Assembly: GCF_019749295.1 (NCBI RefSeq)
Contig: NZ_JACWFG010000008.1
Coordinates: 284,460 to 348,459 of the forward strand
Origin: Neobacillus niacini
GTDB lineage: Bacteria; Bacillota; Bacilli; Bacillales; Cytobacillaceae
Direction of reading: 5' to 3'
DNA: 64,000 bases
Shown here: in pieces, positions 7,855-18,828 of the stretch
Numbering within the stretch: position 1 is the first letter of the stretch
How the letters are laid out: each line of letters begins with the position of its first letter
Position numbers and translations under genes: made by a program
The notes under the pieces: model-generated
What the model was told of the DNA's origin: nothing
Databases searched by the model: none
The model's input: only the letters and a program-made list of their open reading frames with translations

Positions 7855-8997
7855 ATGGAAAGAATCTATCTCGACCATGCTGCTACCACTCCGATGCACC
7901 CTAGGGTAATTGAAAAAATGATGGAGGTTATGAACCATAACTATGGAAATCCATCCAGTATTCACTCATTCGGAAGAGAAGCAAGACATTATATTGACTT
8001 GGCACGAGAAACCTTGGCTAAGAGTATTGGCGCTAAGGAAAATGAAATTGTTTTTACAAGCGGCGGTACAGAAGCAGATAATATGGCCTTATTTGGCGTT
8101 GCTGAAAGCTATCAGCATAAAGGGAAGCATATCATTACGACTCAAGTTGAACACCATGCTGTACTCCATGCCTGTCAGCGCTTAGAAAAGATGGGATACG
8201 AAGTAACCTATTTGCCTGTAGATAAGACAGGAATCGTTTCTATTAATGACCTCAGTGAGGCTCTAAGGACTGATACTATTCTTGTTTCTATTATGTACGG
8301 AAATAATGAAGTAGGAAGTATTCAGCCTATTAAGGAAATTGGCGGGCTTCTCAAACCTCATCAGGCCTTGTTTCACACTGATGCCGTTCAGGCCTATGGG
8401 ATTGAAGATATCGATGTGAATGAGCTTAATGTCGATTTATTATCCGTTTCTGCCCATAAGATTAACGGACCTAAAGGGACTGGATTCCTATATGTACGTG
8501 ATAAGGTAAAATTAGTCCCGCGTGCTTATGGCGGTGAGCAGGAACGGAAAAGACGTGCTGGTACGGAAAATGTAGCGGCAATTGTCGGTTTTCAGACGGC
8601 CGTACAAATTGCAACTGAAGAACGTTTAAGCAATAGAGAAAAGTATCAAGGATTTAAGAAAACCTTTATTAATCAATTGAATAAACAAAATGTAGACTTT
8701 TCCATAAACGGATTGCTTGAACATTCACTGCCACATGTATTAAACTTAAGCTTTCCGGGAACGAACGTGGAAGCAATGCTGGTAAACCTTGATTTAGCTG
8801 GAATAGCTGTTTCAAGCGGTTCTGCCTGTACTGCGGGTTCAATTGAACCTTCACACGTCCTGGTTGCCATGTTTGGTAAAGAATCAGATGTATTGATCAA
8901 TTCAATTCGTTTTAGCTTTGGTTTTACTGCCACTGAAGACCAAATCATTAAAACAGCTGATGAAACAGCAAGAATTGTAACACGTCTGAAAAAATAA
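7855..8997 (+). CDS. yrvO: Cysteine desulfurase (YrvO-type, partner of MnmA)
   Basis: 380 residues. A PLP-dependent class V aminotransferase-fold enzyme that takes sulfur from cysteine. It opens with the IscS/NifS signature MERIYLDHAATTP, contains the PLP lysine in SAHKINGPKGTG (near residue 201) and the persulfide cysteine in SSGSACTAG (near 324). In B. subtilis YrvO delivers sulfur specifically to MnmA, and here mnmA follows after 36 bases. ATG 7855 follows GAAGGTGG. The assignment to the tRNA-thiolation subtype rests on context rather than on a unique motif. Confidence 0.93.
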   Translation: MERIYLDHAATTPMHPRVIEKMMEVMNHNYGNPSSIHSFGREARHYIDLARETLAKSIGAKENEIVFTSGGTEADNMALFGVAESYQHKGKHIITTQVEHHAVLHACQRLEKMGYEVTYLPVDKTGIVSINDLSEALRTDTILVSIMYGNNEVGSIQPIKEIGGLLKPHQALFHTDAVQAYGIEDIDVNELNVDLLSVSAHKINGPKGTGFLYVRDKVKLVPRAYGGEQERKRRAGTENVAAIVGFQTAVQIATEERLSNREKYQGFKKTFINQLNKQNVDFSINGLLEHSLPHVLNLSFPGTNVEAMLVNLDLAGIAVSSGSACTAGSIEPSHVLVAMFGKESDVLINSIRFSFGFTATEDQIIKTADETARIVTRLKK

Positions 8998-10152
<1,155 letters not shown>

Positions 10153-10156
10153 AATG

Positions 10157-10187
10157 ACCCTGATTCCATCTGGAATCGGGTTTTTTG
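10157..10187 (+). terminator. Terminator after mnmA
   Basis: ACCCTGATTCCA pairs with TGGAATCGGGT (one G-T pair), followed by T6. Confidence 0.9.
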
Positions 10188-10236
10188 TTCGTAAATAATA
10201 GACTATCGCCTTCTATACGGAAAATGGATTGATTTA

Positions 10237-10245
10237 TGGTATACT
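10237..10245 (+). promoter_or_regulatory. Putative extended -10 promoter for the TPR gene
   Basis: TGGTATACT is an extended -10 element (TG-N-TATACT) 27 bases before the TPR protein start and downstream of the mnmA terminator. No convincing -35 is seen. Confidence 0.45.
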
Positions 10246-10272
10246 CTAAAATTAGAACGGAGTGATATTAAC

Positions 10273-10926
10273 ATGGATAAAAACCAATTAGGTGTTCAAT
10301 ACATGCAAGAAGGCAAGTGGGAAGAGGCTGCGAAAATCTTTAATGAAGTTATTGAGGAAAATCCAACAGACCCGATTGCTTACATAAATTTTGGTAACGT
10401 GCTTTCTGCTGTCGGTGATGACGAGAAGGCATTGAAATTTTACGAAAAAGCTATTCAATTAGAAGAAAATACAGCAGCCGCTTATTATAGTGCTGGTACT
10501 ATTTATTTCAGCAACGATAAGTTTGACCAGGCTAAAAATATGTTTGAATTGGCAATGAAAAAAGGCCTGCACAGCAGTGATAATTATTTCATGCTGGGTT
10601 TAACCCTTGTACAGCTTGATCAGGGTAAATTCGCACTGCCTTACCTCCAAAGAAGTGTAGAACTAAATGAAGAGGATGCAGAAGCACGTTTTCAGTATGG
10701 TCTCTGTCTCGCTCAGCTGGAATTAATCGATGAGGCAATTGTTCAATTGGAGAAATGTTTGGAATTAGATCCTGAACATAGTGATGCATATTATAATTTG
10801 GGTGTATCATATGCATTCAAAGAAAATACAGCTAAAGCTTTAGCGATGTTTGATAAAGCGCTCGAGATTCAGCCAGATCATCTTTTGGCAGGACACGCGA
10901 AAAAGTTGATTGAAACAGCAAGATAA
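10273..10926 (+). CDS. yrrB: TPR-repeat protein (YrrB-like)
   Basis: 217 residues consisting almost entirely of about six 34-residue tetratricopeptide repeats. Each shows the TPR signature pattern, for example AYINFGNVLSAVGDDEKALK, AYYSAGTIYFSNDKFDQAKN and AYYNLGVSYAFKENTAKALA. No signal peptide or membrane segment is visible, so it should be cytoplasmic and act as a protein-binding scaffold. The orthologue YrrB lies in the same place in B. subtilis, between mnmA and recD2; its partner is not established from this sequence. The start follows a GGAG-like site, and recD2 begins 33 bases after the stop. Confidence 0.9.
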   Translation: MDKNQLGVQYMQEGKWEEAAKIFNEVIEENPTDPIAYINFGNVLSAVGDDEKALKFYEKAIQLEENTAAAYYSAGTIYFSNDKFDQAKNMFELAMKKGLHSSDNYFMLGLTLVQLDQGKFALPYLQRSVELNEEDAEARFQYGLCLAQLELIDEAIVQLEKCLELDPEHSDAYYNLGVSYAFKENTAKALAMFDKALEIQPDHLLAGHAKKLIETAR

Positions 10927-10959
10927 TTTCATAAAAAGAAAGAAAGGAGGAAGCACCCC

Positions 10960-13377
10960 ATGGATAAGCAAAGCTCACTTGATTTATTTGCCGAGCAAGG
11001 AAAGTTCGTAAAAGGAAAACATCTGGTGACCATTTTTCATAATGAGCAAAATCTTTACACGGTATTAAGAATTCGTGTAGAAGAGACCAATCATGAGTAT
11101 GATGACAAGGAAGCGGTAATCACCGGCTATTTTCCAAAAATACATGAGCAGGAAACTTATATTTTCTTTGGTGAATTTAAGGACCATCCGAAGTTTGGCA
11201 TGCAATTCCAAACCAAGCATTTTCGTAAGGATATTCCGCAGACAAAACAAGGTGTGGCAGCATATTTATCAAGTGAATTGTTTAAAGGGATTGGTAAGAA
11301 AACAGCAGAAAACATTGTTGAAACATTAGGAGAAAACGCGATTACGAAAATTTTAAATCAGCCCTCCCTGCTTGATTCTGTTCCAAAGCTTCCTCCAGAT
11401 AAGGCGAAAATGCTCTATGATACTTTGATGGAGCATCAAGGCCTCGAGCAGGTGATGGTTGCCTTAAATCAATATGGCTTCGGTCCGCAATTATCTATGA
11501 AAATGTATCAGACCTATAAAGATGAAACCCTAGATATTATTCAAAAGAACCCTTATAAGCTTGTGGAGGATATCGAGGGGATTGGCTTTGGCAGGGCAGA
11601 TGAGCTGGGTTATCAGCTTGGTATTTCTGGAAATCATCCAGACAGGATTAAAGCGGCATGTTTGTACTCACTTGAAAACGAGAGTATGCAAACAGGACAT
11701 GTATTTGTTCATGCGGAGGATTTACTGATACAGGTTAAAAATCTGTTGGAAGAAAATAAACGCGACCAAATTGAATTTACCGATATTTCTACAGAGATAG
11801 TGAAACTCGAAGAAGAAGGAAAATTAATAGGTGAAGAAAAACGGGTTTATTTGCCTTCGCTTTATTTTGCAGAAAAAGGCCTTGTCACAAGTATTAAAAA
11901 AATTCTCGAACAAACACAATACAAGGATCAATTTCCTGAATCAGAATTTTTGCTGGCGTTAGGCAATCTTGAGGAAAGACTAAAAGTACAATATGCACCA
12001 ACCCAAAGAGAAGCCATCCAGACAGCTTTAATGTCTCCGATGCTAATTTTAACAGGAGGTCCTGGTACAGGTAAAACCACTGTTATTAAAGGGATTGTTG
12101 AGCTATATGCTGAGCTGCATGGCTGTTCATTAGAGCCAAAGGACTATCATAAAAAGGATGAACCCTTTCCATTTTTGCTCGCTGCCCCGACAGGAAGAGC
12201 AGCCAAAAGGATGACTGAATCAACCGGTCTTCCTGCCGTAACCATTCATCGCCTTCTCGGCTTTAATCGGACAGAGGGATTTGACCTTGAAGATGCCAGC
12301 CCATTGGAAGGCAAAATTCTTATTGTGGATGAGTCCTCTATGTTAGATATCTGGTTAGCACATCAATTGTTTAAAGCACTGCCAGATAACATTCAGGTTA
12401 TTCTAGTTGGTGATGAAGATCAGCTTCCGTCTGTAGGTCCTGGCCAAGTACTGAAGGATTTATTGAGATCAGAGGTTGTTCCTACCGTAAGATTAACGGA
12501 TATTTATCGTCAGGCTGAAGGGTCTTCGATTATAGAACTTGCACATGATATTAAAAAAGGCTATTTACCAGCGAATGTTACGATGAAGCAGCCAGACCGT
12601 TCTTTTATTAAATGTTCAACAGTCCAAATTCCTCAGGTGATTGAAAAAGTTGCGCAGAATGCCAAGAGTAAAGGATATTCAGCAAAGGATATACAGGTGT
12701 TGGCACCGATGTACAGAGGGCCTGCAGGTATTGATCGCCTAAATGTTTTATTGCAGGAAATTTTTAATCCCAACCAGGATGGATCCCGGAAGGAAATTGT
12801 ATTTGGTGAAGTGAAATATCGTATTGGTGATAAGGTCCTGCAGCTTGTAAATCAGCCGGAAAGTAATGTTTTTAATGGAGATATTGGAGAAATCATTTCA
12901 ATCATCTATGCAAAGGAAAATACGGAAAAACAAGATATGATATACGTTTCCTTCGAAGGAAACGAAGTCGAATATACACGACAGGACTTAAACCAAATTA
13001 CGCATGCCTACTGCTGTTCGGTACATAAATCTCAGGGAAGTGAGTTCCCGATTGTTATCCTTCCCATCACCAGAAGCTATTTTCGAATGCTGCGAAGAAA
13101 CCTTATCTATACAGCCATTACTAGAAGTAAACAATCTTTAATCCTTTGTGGTGAGGAAGAAGCATTAAGAATGGGCGTCGAAAGAGCAGATGAGCAAAGC
13201 AGGCAAACGACCCTATCTCCAAAGCTTCAAGAAATGATATCAGTCAACAGAACAACATCCAAAGAAGAAGAATCTGATCAGGATTCTGACCTATCTGCGG
13301 AGGAAAAATTAATGCAGGTGCATCCAATGATTGGCATGGAAAACACTTCACCTTATGATTTCATGGTGAATGACTAA
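10960..13377 (+). CDS. recD2: ATP-dependent helicase RecD2 (YrrC)
   Basis: 805 residues. An SF1B 5'-3' helicase of the RecD2 type, which works without RecBC and affects mismatch repair and fork progression in B. subtilis. The N-terminal extension holds helix-hairpin-helix-like segments (LFKGIGKKTAENIVETLG and VEDIEGIGFGRADELGYQLG). The motor carries Walker A LTGGPGTGKTT (near 366), motif Ia AAPTGRAAKRM, motif II ILIVDESSMLD (near 455), motif III VGDEDQLPSVGPG, and late motifs AYCCSVHKSQGSEFP and IYTAITRSKQSLIL. An AAGGAGG site precedes the ATG. Confidence 0.95.
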   Translation: MDKQSSLDLFAEQGKFVKGKHLVTIFHNEQNLYTVLRIRVEETNHEYDDKEAVITGYFPKIHEQETYIFFGEFKDHPKFGMQFQTKHFRKDIPQTKQGVAAYLSSELFKGIGKKTAENIVETLGENAITKILNQPSLLDSVPKLPPDKAKMLYDTLMEHQGLEQVMVALNQYGFGPQLSMKMYQTYKDETLDIIQKNPYKLVEDIEGIGFGRADELGYQLGISGNHPDRIKAACLYSLENESMQTGHVFVHAEDLLIQVKNLLEENKRDQIEFTDISTEIVKLEEEGKLIGEEKRVYLPSLYFAEKGLVTSIKKILEQTQYKDQFPESEFLLALGNLEERLKVQYAPTQREAIQTALMSPMLILTGGPGTGKTTVIKGIVELYAELHGCSLEPKDYHKKDEPFPFLLAAPTGRAAKRMTESTGLPAVTIHRLLGFNRTEGFDLEDASPLEGKILIVDESSMLDIWLAHQLFKALPDNIQVILVGDEDQLPSVGPGQVLKDLLRSEVVPTVRLTDIYRQAEGSSIIELAHDIKKGYLPANVTMKQPDRSFIKCSTVQIPQVIEKVAQNAKSKGYSAKDIQVLAPMYRGPAGIDRLNVLLQEIFNPNQDGSRKEIVFGEVKYRIGDKVLQLVNQPESNVFNGDIGEIISIIYAKENTEKQDMIYVSFEGNEVEYTRQDLNQITHAYCCSVHKSQGSEFPIVILPITRSYFRMLRRNLIYTAITRSKQSLILCGEEEALRMGVERADEQSRQTTLSPKLQEMISVNRTTSKEEESDQDSDLSAEEKLMQVHPMIGMENTSPYDFMVND

Positions 13378-13410
13378 CACTATAAATGTTCACAGGAGGT
13401 GGGACACTCT

Positions 13411-13887
13411 TTGCGAACATTTTCGTTATTAAAAGGACAGCCAGTCTTTGAAAACCGTACTGGAGAAAAAATTGGTGAAGTTACTGATTTGTGTATCAGT
13501 AACGAAGGGGTCGTGAAAGGCCTTTTGGTCAAGAAGGGCGTTTTCTTTAAGCAAACCTACTTTCTGGACATTCAAGATGTAGCATCTTTTGGCTGGGATG
13601 GGGTTATGATTGAAGAGGATAATCACCTAGAAAAACTTAAAACAAATCCAGAATATACATTAAACCACCAACACTCCCTAAGTGGAAAAATGCTGTTATC
13701 AAAGAGCGGAGAGTCACTTGGATTGTTACAGGACGTATATTTTCATGAAGAATTGGGCACAATCGTAGGGTACGAAATTACGGATGGTTTCTTTTCAGAT
13801 ATAACAGAAGGGAAACAGATTGTACAATCCGAGAAGCCCCCTGCGATCGGAAAGGATGCCATCATCGTAGACGTAAATCATACGTGA
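13411..13887 (+). CDS. yrrD: PRC-barrel domain protein (YrrD-like)
   Basis: 158 residues, two PRC-barrel-like modules in tandem: the first around residues 8-65 (GQPVFENRTGEKIGEVTDL), the second around 85-140 (SGKMLLSKSGESLGLLQDV). It resembles YrrD, next to recD2 in B. subtilis; function unknown. PRC-barrels occur in RimM and photosynthetic reaction-centre H subunits and generally mediate protein or RNA contacts. Start TTG 13411 is preferred because AGGAGGTGG lies 8 bases before it. A GTG four codons upstream overlaps that site. Confidence 0.82.
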   Translation: MRTFSLLKGQPVFENRTGEKIGEVTDLCISNEGVVKGLLVKKGVFFKQTYFLDIQDVASFGWDGVMIEEDNHLEKLKTNPEYTLNHQHSLSGKMLLSKSGESLGLLQDVYFHEELGTIVGYEITDGFFSDITEGKQIVQSEKPPAIGKDAIIVDVNHT

Positions 13888-13899
13888 GGTGTTCTTTTC

Positions 13900-14091
13900 A
13901 TGTTCAAGTGTCCCAATTGTCAGAGCAAGGATATCGGTAAGATTGGAATTAACCAATATTATTGCTGGAATTGTTTTATTGAATTGTCTCTTGCCAAAGG
14001 CGTAATCAATACCCATCAAGTCGAAGAAGATGGTACACTCAGTTCCTTAGATGACTTGTTTGAAGAAGAAGAGCGTCGTTACACCATATAA
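13900..14091 (+). CDS. Small zinc-ribbon protein
   Basis: 63 residues. The N terminus carries two CxxC knuckles, FKCPNCQSKD and YYCWNCFIE, with 15 residues between them, which is a zinc-ribbon. The C-terminal half is acidic (SSLDDLFEEEERR). It is 12 bases after yrrD with GAGGTG before the ATG, and the next small gene follows, as in the yrrD-yrrI interval of B. subtilis where very small genes (yrzR, yrzQ) lie. The symbol is not certain. Role unknown; nucleic acid or protein binding is inferred only from the zinc-ribbon. Confidence 0.8.
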   Translation: MFKCPNCQSKDIGKIGINQYYCWNCFIELSLAKGVINTHQVEEDGTLSSLDDLFEEEERRYTI

Positions 14092-14172
14092 AGTGGAAAC
14101 ACTTATGTACTGAAGGAAGACAGTAAGCACAAAACTAAAGAGCACTGTCAAACTACAGAAGAGGTGAGACGT

Positions 14173-14307
14173 ATGAATAAAGTTATGACTTCCGTTGTTG
14201 CATTTGGTGTTGGAGTGGCGGCATATAATATTGCACAGAGAAACAACATGATGTCTGGCCGTCAAATGAAACGAATGTCAAGAAAAGTAAAACGTGCTTT
14301 ATTCTAA
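14173..14307 (+). CDS. yrzQ: YrzQ-like small protein (DUF3918 type)
   Basis: 44 residues, starting MNKVMTSVVAFGVGVAAYN: a short hydrophobic, glycine-containing N-terminal helix, then a strongly basic tail with MKRMSRKVKRALF at the end. GAGGTGAG precedes the ATG and a terminator follows immediately. Size, position before the AI-2E family gene, and the basic C terminus resemble YrzQ of B. subtilis. The function is unknown. It could be a small membrane-associated protein. Confidence 0.7.
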   Translation: MNKVMTSVVAFGVGVAAYNIAQRNNMMSGRQMKRMSRKVKRALF

Positions 14308-14312
14308 GATGT

Positions 14313-14340
14313 ATCCCCCTCCTAAAAGAGGGGGATTTTT
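14313..14340 (+). terminator. Terminator after the yrzQ-like gene
   Basis: Perfect 9-bp stem ATCCCCCTC with GAGGGGGAT, then T5. Confidence 0.9.
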
Positions 14341-14401
14341 GCTCTATGTATAAATCCGGTATTTGTCTCTAAGAATAAAGTTAATAAGGAGGCACGTATC
14401 G

Positions 14402-15487
14402 TTGGATATTCGGGTTAAATGGTTTTATCGAATCGGTTTTTTGCTTCTTTTACTCATCGCACTTTTTGTGTTTTTAAAGATTAGGTTTGTTTGGCTGCCT
14501 ATTGTTAGGGTAGCAATCGTGATTATCCTGCCTTTTTTTATCGGAGGATTTATTACCTACTTACTTCACCCAATCGTTGAAAAACTTCATGAAAAAGGCT
14601 TGCATCGCGGACTCGCAATCTTTCTGATATATTTTCTCTTTTTCGGCGGGATTGGTTTAGCACTTTACAAAGGCATTCCTGTATTTATATCACAAGTAAG
14701 AGACCTTGCGGAAAGTGCACCCGTTCTTGCTGAGCAATACAGAAACTGGATAAGAGACCTTCAGTCGCATACGCGGGAATGGCCGGATGGTCTTCAGGAC
14801 CAATTAAACGAAGGAATCATTGGTTTTGAAAAAAGATTAGACTCACTGCTTAATGTGATTGTCGATTCTCTGCTGAACTTCTTGAATTTTGCGTTTGCCA
14901 TTATGATTATCCCTTTTATTGCTTTTTATATGTTAAAGGATTTTGGCCTCATAAAAAGAGCAGTATGGTATTTAACACCTAAAAAATGGCGTAGAACAGG
15001 AACACGATTCCTTAAGGATATTGATGAATCTCTTGGAAGCTATATTCGAGGACAGCTTCTAGTTTGTCTTATTATCGGGAGTCTTTCCTCCATTCTATTT
15101 TGGGTTTTTCATTTAAAGTATCCTCTGCTTTTAGGTATGATTATTGGGGTCACAAATGTAATCCCTTATTTTGGGCCAATCATTGGGGCTGTACCCGCCG
15201 TAATTATTGCGGCCACCAGCTCAGTAAAATTAGTAATCATAACCATTGCCATTGTATTTGTCCTGCAGTTTTTAGAAGGAAATATTTTATCTCCCTATAT
15301 CGTGGGTAAAAGCCTACATATGCACCCGTTAATGATTATGGTTGCTTTAACAGCTGGCGGAGAAATTGGAGGAATCCTTGGAATGATTGTTGCTGTCCCT
15401 GTTCTCGTTGTCCTAAAAGTCAGCATTATTCATGCCAAGAATCATTTTATGCACGAAAAAGTGAAAGAACCTGCCCCCTCTGATTGA
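14402..15487 (+). CDS. yrrI: AI-2E family transporter (YrrI)
   Basis: 361 residues with about seven to eight hydrophobic segments: FLLLLLIALFVFL, IILPFFIGGFITYLL and GLAIFLIYFLFFGGIGLA near the N terminus, then a long extracytoplasmic segment (about residues 80-160), then several close-packed membrane spans. Family signatures PIVEKLHEKGLHRGLAI, VTNVIPYFGPIIGAVPA and GKSLHMHPLMIM are visible. Members include TqsA and PerM; some export signal AI-2, others act as Na+/H+ exchangers, so the substrate is open. Start TTG 14402 follows TAAGGAGG. The -35 box of the alaS leader overlaps its stop codon. Confidence 0.88.
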   Translation: MDIRVKWFYRIGFLLLLLIALFVFLKIRFVWLPIVRVAIVIILPFFIGGFITYLLHPIVEKLHEKGLHRGLAIFLIYFLFFGGIGLALYKGIPVFISQVRDLAESAPVLAEQYRNWIRDLQSHTREWPDGLQDQLNEGIIGFEKRLDSLLNVIVDSLLNFLNFAFAIMIIPFIAFYMLKDFGLIKRAVWYLTPKKWRRTGTRFLKDIDESLGSYIRGQLLVCLIIGSLSSILFWVFHLKYPLLLGMIIGVTNVIPYFGPIIGAVPAVIIAATSSVKLVIITIAIVFVLQFLEGNILSPYIVGKSLHMHPLMIMVALTAGGEIGGILGMIVAVPVLVVLKVSIIHAKNHFMHEKVKEPAPSD

Positions 15488-15512
15488 CAAACGTTTTTCG
15501 TGTGGCTATAAT
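15484..15512 (+). promoter_or_regulatory. Sigma-A promoter of the alaS leader
   Basis: Consensus TTGACA (15484-15489), 17 bases, consensus TATAAT (15507-15512). The -35 overlaps the stop codon of the upstream gene. Confidence 0.88.
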
Positions 15513-15518
15513 CCCTTT

Positions 15519-15766
15519 ATAGAATATTTTGGATAACATGTTGAAGGATCAAGTATGTTGTAGTCCATCTCTCAGAGAGGAGCTTCCTTGGCTGTAAGAA
15601 GCTCTAGATGAAGGATAACAGAAAGCTAGTCCGGAGTGCAGCTAACCACTGCCGTTATTGCCGCGTTAAGGCATTATTTGAGAGATGAGCACTTATGTTT
15701 TTGTGTTCATAATCAGGGTGGTACCGCGAGTTAGCTCTCGTCCCTGTTAGGGATGAGGGCTTTTTT
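15519..15766 (+). promoter_or_regulatory. T-box riboswitch controlling alaS
   Basis: A leader of about 250 nt with the standard T-box parts. Stem I carries AGTA near 15554, the AG-rich bulge CAGAGAGGAG near 15576 and the apical GGCTG near 15590. The lower stem pairs GTT..TCCATC with GAT..GGATAAC. In the loop after that lies the alanine codon GCT (15625-15627), the likely specifier. The conserved T-box sequence AGGGTGGTACCGCG is at 15715-15728. The terminator stem follows (GCTCTCGTCCCT with AGGGATGAGGGC, then T6). Uncharged tRNA-Ala should stabilise the antiterminator and allow alaS expression. Confidence 0.96.
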
Positions 15767-15813
15767 GTGTTCTTTTTTAACTTATATTGGATAACCTAAG
15801 GGAGGGTAAAAAT

Positions 15814-18447
15814 ATGAAATACTTAACTGGTTCAGAAATTCGCAAAATGTATTTAGATTTTTTTCAGGAGAAAGGGCATGCTGTTGAACCAAGCGCGCCG
15901 CTTGTTCCTCATGAAGATCCATCTTTATTATGGATTAATAGTGGTGTTGCAACGTTGAAAAAATACTTTGATGGCCGGGTTATCCCTGATAATCCAAGGA
16001 TTACAAATGCTCAAAAATCAATTCGTACCAATGATATCGAAAATGTTGGAAAAACAGCACGCCATCATACTTTTTTCGAAATGCTTGGTAACTTTTCTAT
16101 TGGTGAATACTTTAAAGAAGAAGCAATAGTGTGGGCATGGGAGTTTTTAACGGATAAAAAATGGATCGGCTGGGACCCTGAACTTCTTTCCGTTACCATT
16201 CATCCGGAGGATCATGAAGCATTTGAGCTTTGGAATAAAAAGATTGGGGTTCCAGAGGAGCGAATCATTCGACTTGAAGGGAACTTCTGGGATATTGGCG
16301 AAGGTCCAAGTGGTCCGAATACAGAAATCTTCTATGACCGCGGGCCAGATTACGGGGATGATCCAAATGACCCGGAATTATACCCAGGCGGCGAAAATGA
16401 ACGCTATCTTGAAGTTTGGAATCTTGTATTTTCACAGTTTAATCATAATCCTGACGGCACTTATACACCACTGCCAAAGAAAAACATTGATACAGGTATG
16501 GGCCTGGAAAGAATGGCTTCCGTTGTTCAAAACGTTCCGACTAACTTTGATACAGATTTGTTTATCCCTATTATCAGAGCGACTGAAGAAATCTCAGGTG
16601 TGAAATATGGTGAGGATAAAGAAAAGGATACAGCATTTAAAGTAATTGCTGACCACATTCGTACCGTTGCCTTTGCTGTCGGTGATGGTGCATTACCTTC
16701 AAATGAAGGACGTGGATATGTTTTACGCCGCTTACTGCGCCGTGCAGTCCGCTACGCAAAACAAATAAATATCAATCGTCCTTTTATGTATGAGCTTGTT
16801 CCTGTGGTAGGCGAAATCATGCACGACTTCTATCCGGAGGTTAAGGACAAGACTGATTTTATCCAGAAAGTGATGAAGAATGAAGAAGAACGCTTCCATG
16901 AAACTCTACATGAAGGCTTAGCTATACTAGGCAATGTTATTAAAAAAGAAAAGGAAAAAGGCAGCGATACGATTTCTGGTAGTGATGTTTTCCGTCTCTA
17001 TGATACTTACGGATTCCCAGTTGAATTGACAGAGGAATATGCAGAAGATGAAGGTATGAAGATTGACCAAGCTGGGTTTGAAACAGAAATGGAATCTCAG
17101 CGTGAACGCGCTCGTGCTGCTCGTCAAGATGTTGATAGTATGCAGGTTCAAGGTGGTATACTTGGAGACATTAAGGTAGAAAGCGAGTTTGTAGGTTATG
17201 ACCAGCTTCAAACTAACTCCACAGTTGCTGCCATCGTTAAAAATGGTGAATTAATTGAGGAAGCGTTCAGCGGCGATGAAGTACAGATAATTCTTGATGT
17301 TACTCCATTTTATGCTGAGAGCGGCGGGCAGATTGCAGACCATGGTATGATTTTTGCGGATGGTGTTGCACTTGCTGTTAAGGATGTTCAAAAAGCTCCA
17401 AACGGACAAAATCTTCATAAAGCAGTGGTGGAGTCTGGAATAGTAAAAACTGGTGCAAAGGTGACGGCAACTGTTAATCAGGAGAATCGAGTTCAAATTA
17501 TTAAAAATCATACTGCGACTCATTTGCTCCACCAGGCATTGAAGGATGTATTGGGAACGCATGTTAACCAAGCAGGGTCATTAGTAGAACCAGATCGTCT
17601 GCGTTTTGATTTCTCTCATTTTGGTCAAGTAAAGCCAGAAGAATTAGAGGAAATTGAAAGAATCGTGAACGAGAAAATTTGGAAAAACATCGAAGTGAAT
17701 ATTAGCCTCAAACCTATTGCTGAAGCAAAAGAAATGGGGGCAATGGCTCTTTTCGGTGAGAAATATGGAGATATCGTTCGTGTTGTTAAAGTAGGAGATT
17801 ATAGCTTAGAGCTTTGCGGCGGCTGTCACGTACCGAACACTTCTGTGATTGGACTATTTAAAATCGTTTCTGAAGGCGGAATTGGTGCAGGTACAAGGAG
17901 AATTGAAGCTGTGACAGGTGAATCAGCTTACCAATTGATGAATGACCAGGTAGCTTTATTAAAGGACGCGGCTGACAAATTAAAAACTAATCCTAAGGAA
18001 GTTGTTAACCGTATTGAAGTTTTAATGGGTGAAATCAAACAACTTCAGCGTGAAAACGAATCACTTGCTGCGAAATTAGGGAATATTGAAGCTGGCAGCC
18101 TTGTATCAAAAGCTAAGCAAATTGATGGTATAACTGTTTTATCTGCAAGAGTTCAAGCATCTGATATGAATAATCTTAGAAATATGGCTGATGATCTGAA
18201 GCAAAAAGTCGGATCGGCTGTTATCCTTCTAGGAAGTGTCAATGAAGGGAAGGTTAATTTAATCGCTGCTGTTACTAAGGATTTAATTGACAAGGGATAT
18301 CATGCGGGTAAATTAATTAAAGAAGTTGCAACACGCTGTGGTGGAGGAGGCGGAGGCCGTCCAGATATGGCTCAAGCTGGCGGTAAAGATCCAGAAAAAC
18401 TTGATTCTGCCCTGCAATTCGTTGACGAATGGGTAAAATCAATTTGA
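15814..18447 (+). CDS. alaS: Alanyl-tRNA synthetase
   Basis: 877 residues, the normal length. It charges tRNA-Ala. The class II catalytic domain (residues 1 to about 440) begins [19 protein letters not shown]. The editing domain follows with [16 protein letters not shown] near 565 and the zinc site CGGCH near 667. The C-terminal oligomerisation and DHHA1-like domain contains [18 protein letters not shown] 15814 has GGGAGG before it. Expression is controlled by the T-box leader. Separated from ireB by about 110 bases carrying a repeat remnant. Confidence 0.98.
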   Translation: MKYLTGSEIRKMYLDFFQEKGHAVEPSAPLVPHEDPSLLWINSGVATLKKYFDGRVIPDNPRITNAQKSIRTNDIENVGKTARHHTFFEMLGNFSIGEYFKEEAIVWAWEFLTDKKWIGWDPELLSVTIHPEDHEAFELWNKKIGVPEERIIRLEGNFWDIGEGPSGPNTEIFYDRGPDYGDDPNDPELYPGGENERYLEVWNLVFSQFNHNPDGTYTPLPKKNIDTGMGLERMASVVQNVPTNFDTDLFIPIIRATEEISGVKYGEDKEKDTAFKVIADHIRTVAFAVGDGALPSNEGRGYVLRRLLRRAVRYAKQININRPFMYELVPVVGEIMHDFYPEVKDKTDFIQKVMKNEEERFHETLHEGLAILGNVIKKEKEKGSDTISGSDVFRLYDTYGFPVELTEEYAEDEGMKIDQAGFETEMESQRERARAARQDVDSMQVQGGILGDIKVESEFVGYDQLQTNSTVAAIVKNGELIEEAFSGDEVQIILDVTPFYAESGGQIADHGMIFADGVALAVKDVQKAPNGQNLHKAVVESGIVKTGAKVTATVNQENRVQIIKNHTATHLLHQALKDVLGTHVNQAGSLVEPDRLRFDFSHFGQVKPEELEEIERIVNEKIWKNIEVNISLKPIAEAKEMGAMALFGEKYGDIVRVVKVGDYSLELCGGCHVPNTSVIGLFKIVSEGGIGAGTRRIEAVTGESAYQLMNDQVALLKDAADKLKTNPKEVVNRIEVLMGEIKQLQRENESLAAKLGNIEAGSLVSKAKQIDGITVLSARVQASDMNNLRNMADDLKQKVGSAVILLGSVNEGKVNLIAAVTKDLIDKGYHAGKLIKEVATRCGGGGGGRPDMAQAGGKDPEKLDSALQFVDEWVKSI

Positions 18448-18480
18448 TAATGAGACAAAGTAGTGTAATATATAGGTAAC

Positions 18481-18515
18481 TAGAAAAGCGGAAGCGCCTA
18501 GGCGCTGGAGCTAAA
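18481..18515 (-). repeat. Internally deleted copy of the cruciform repeat (copy C)
   Basis: GAAAAGCGGAAGCGCC joined directly to TAGGCGCTGGAGCTA, making a palindromic centre AGCGCCTAGGCGCT. These two halves are the two ends (in reverse orientation) of the roughly 120-bp repeats at 47990 and 53394, with the central part missing. Confidence 0.85.
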
Positions 18516-18558
18516 CACAGACAGTTATCTCCTCTACTAAAACTGCGAGGTGCATATG

Positions 18559-18825
18559 ATGAGCTCATTTGATAAAACGATGAGATTCAATTTTCCTGAA
18601 GATCCGTTTGAACATGACGTCAATGATGTTCTTCTTCAAGTATACGAAGCCTTACAGGAAAAAGGGTACAACCCAATTAATCAAATCGTCGGCTATTTAC
18701 TATCCGGTGATCCTGCTTATATTCCACGGCATCGCGATGCTAGGAATATCATTCGCAAACTTGAACGAGACGAGATTATTGAAGAATTGGTAAAATCTTA
18801 TTTAAATCAACGACGTGAGGGTTAA
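18559..18825 (+). CDS. ireB: IreB family regulatory phosphoprotein (YrzL)
   Basis: 88 residues starting [20 protein letters not shown], the conserved opening of the IreB/DUF965 family. IreB is a small cytoplasmic protein phosphorylated by the IreK/PrkC-type Ser/Thr kinase on N-terminal threonines, linked to cell-wall stress tolerance in Enterococcus. Thr at position 7 here is a candidate site. The gene sits in the conserved alaS-ireB-ruvX-yrzB order. GCGAGG lies before two adjacent ATGs; the second (18559) matches the family start. Confidence 0.92.
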   Translation: MSSFDKTMRFNFPEDPFEHDVNDVLLQVYEALQEKGYNPINQIVGYLLSGDPAYIPRHRDARNIIRKLERDEIIEELVKSYLNQRREG

Positions 18826-18828
18826 GTA

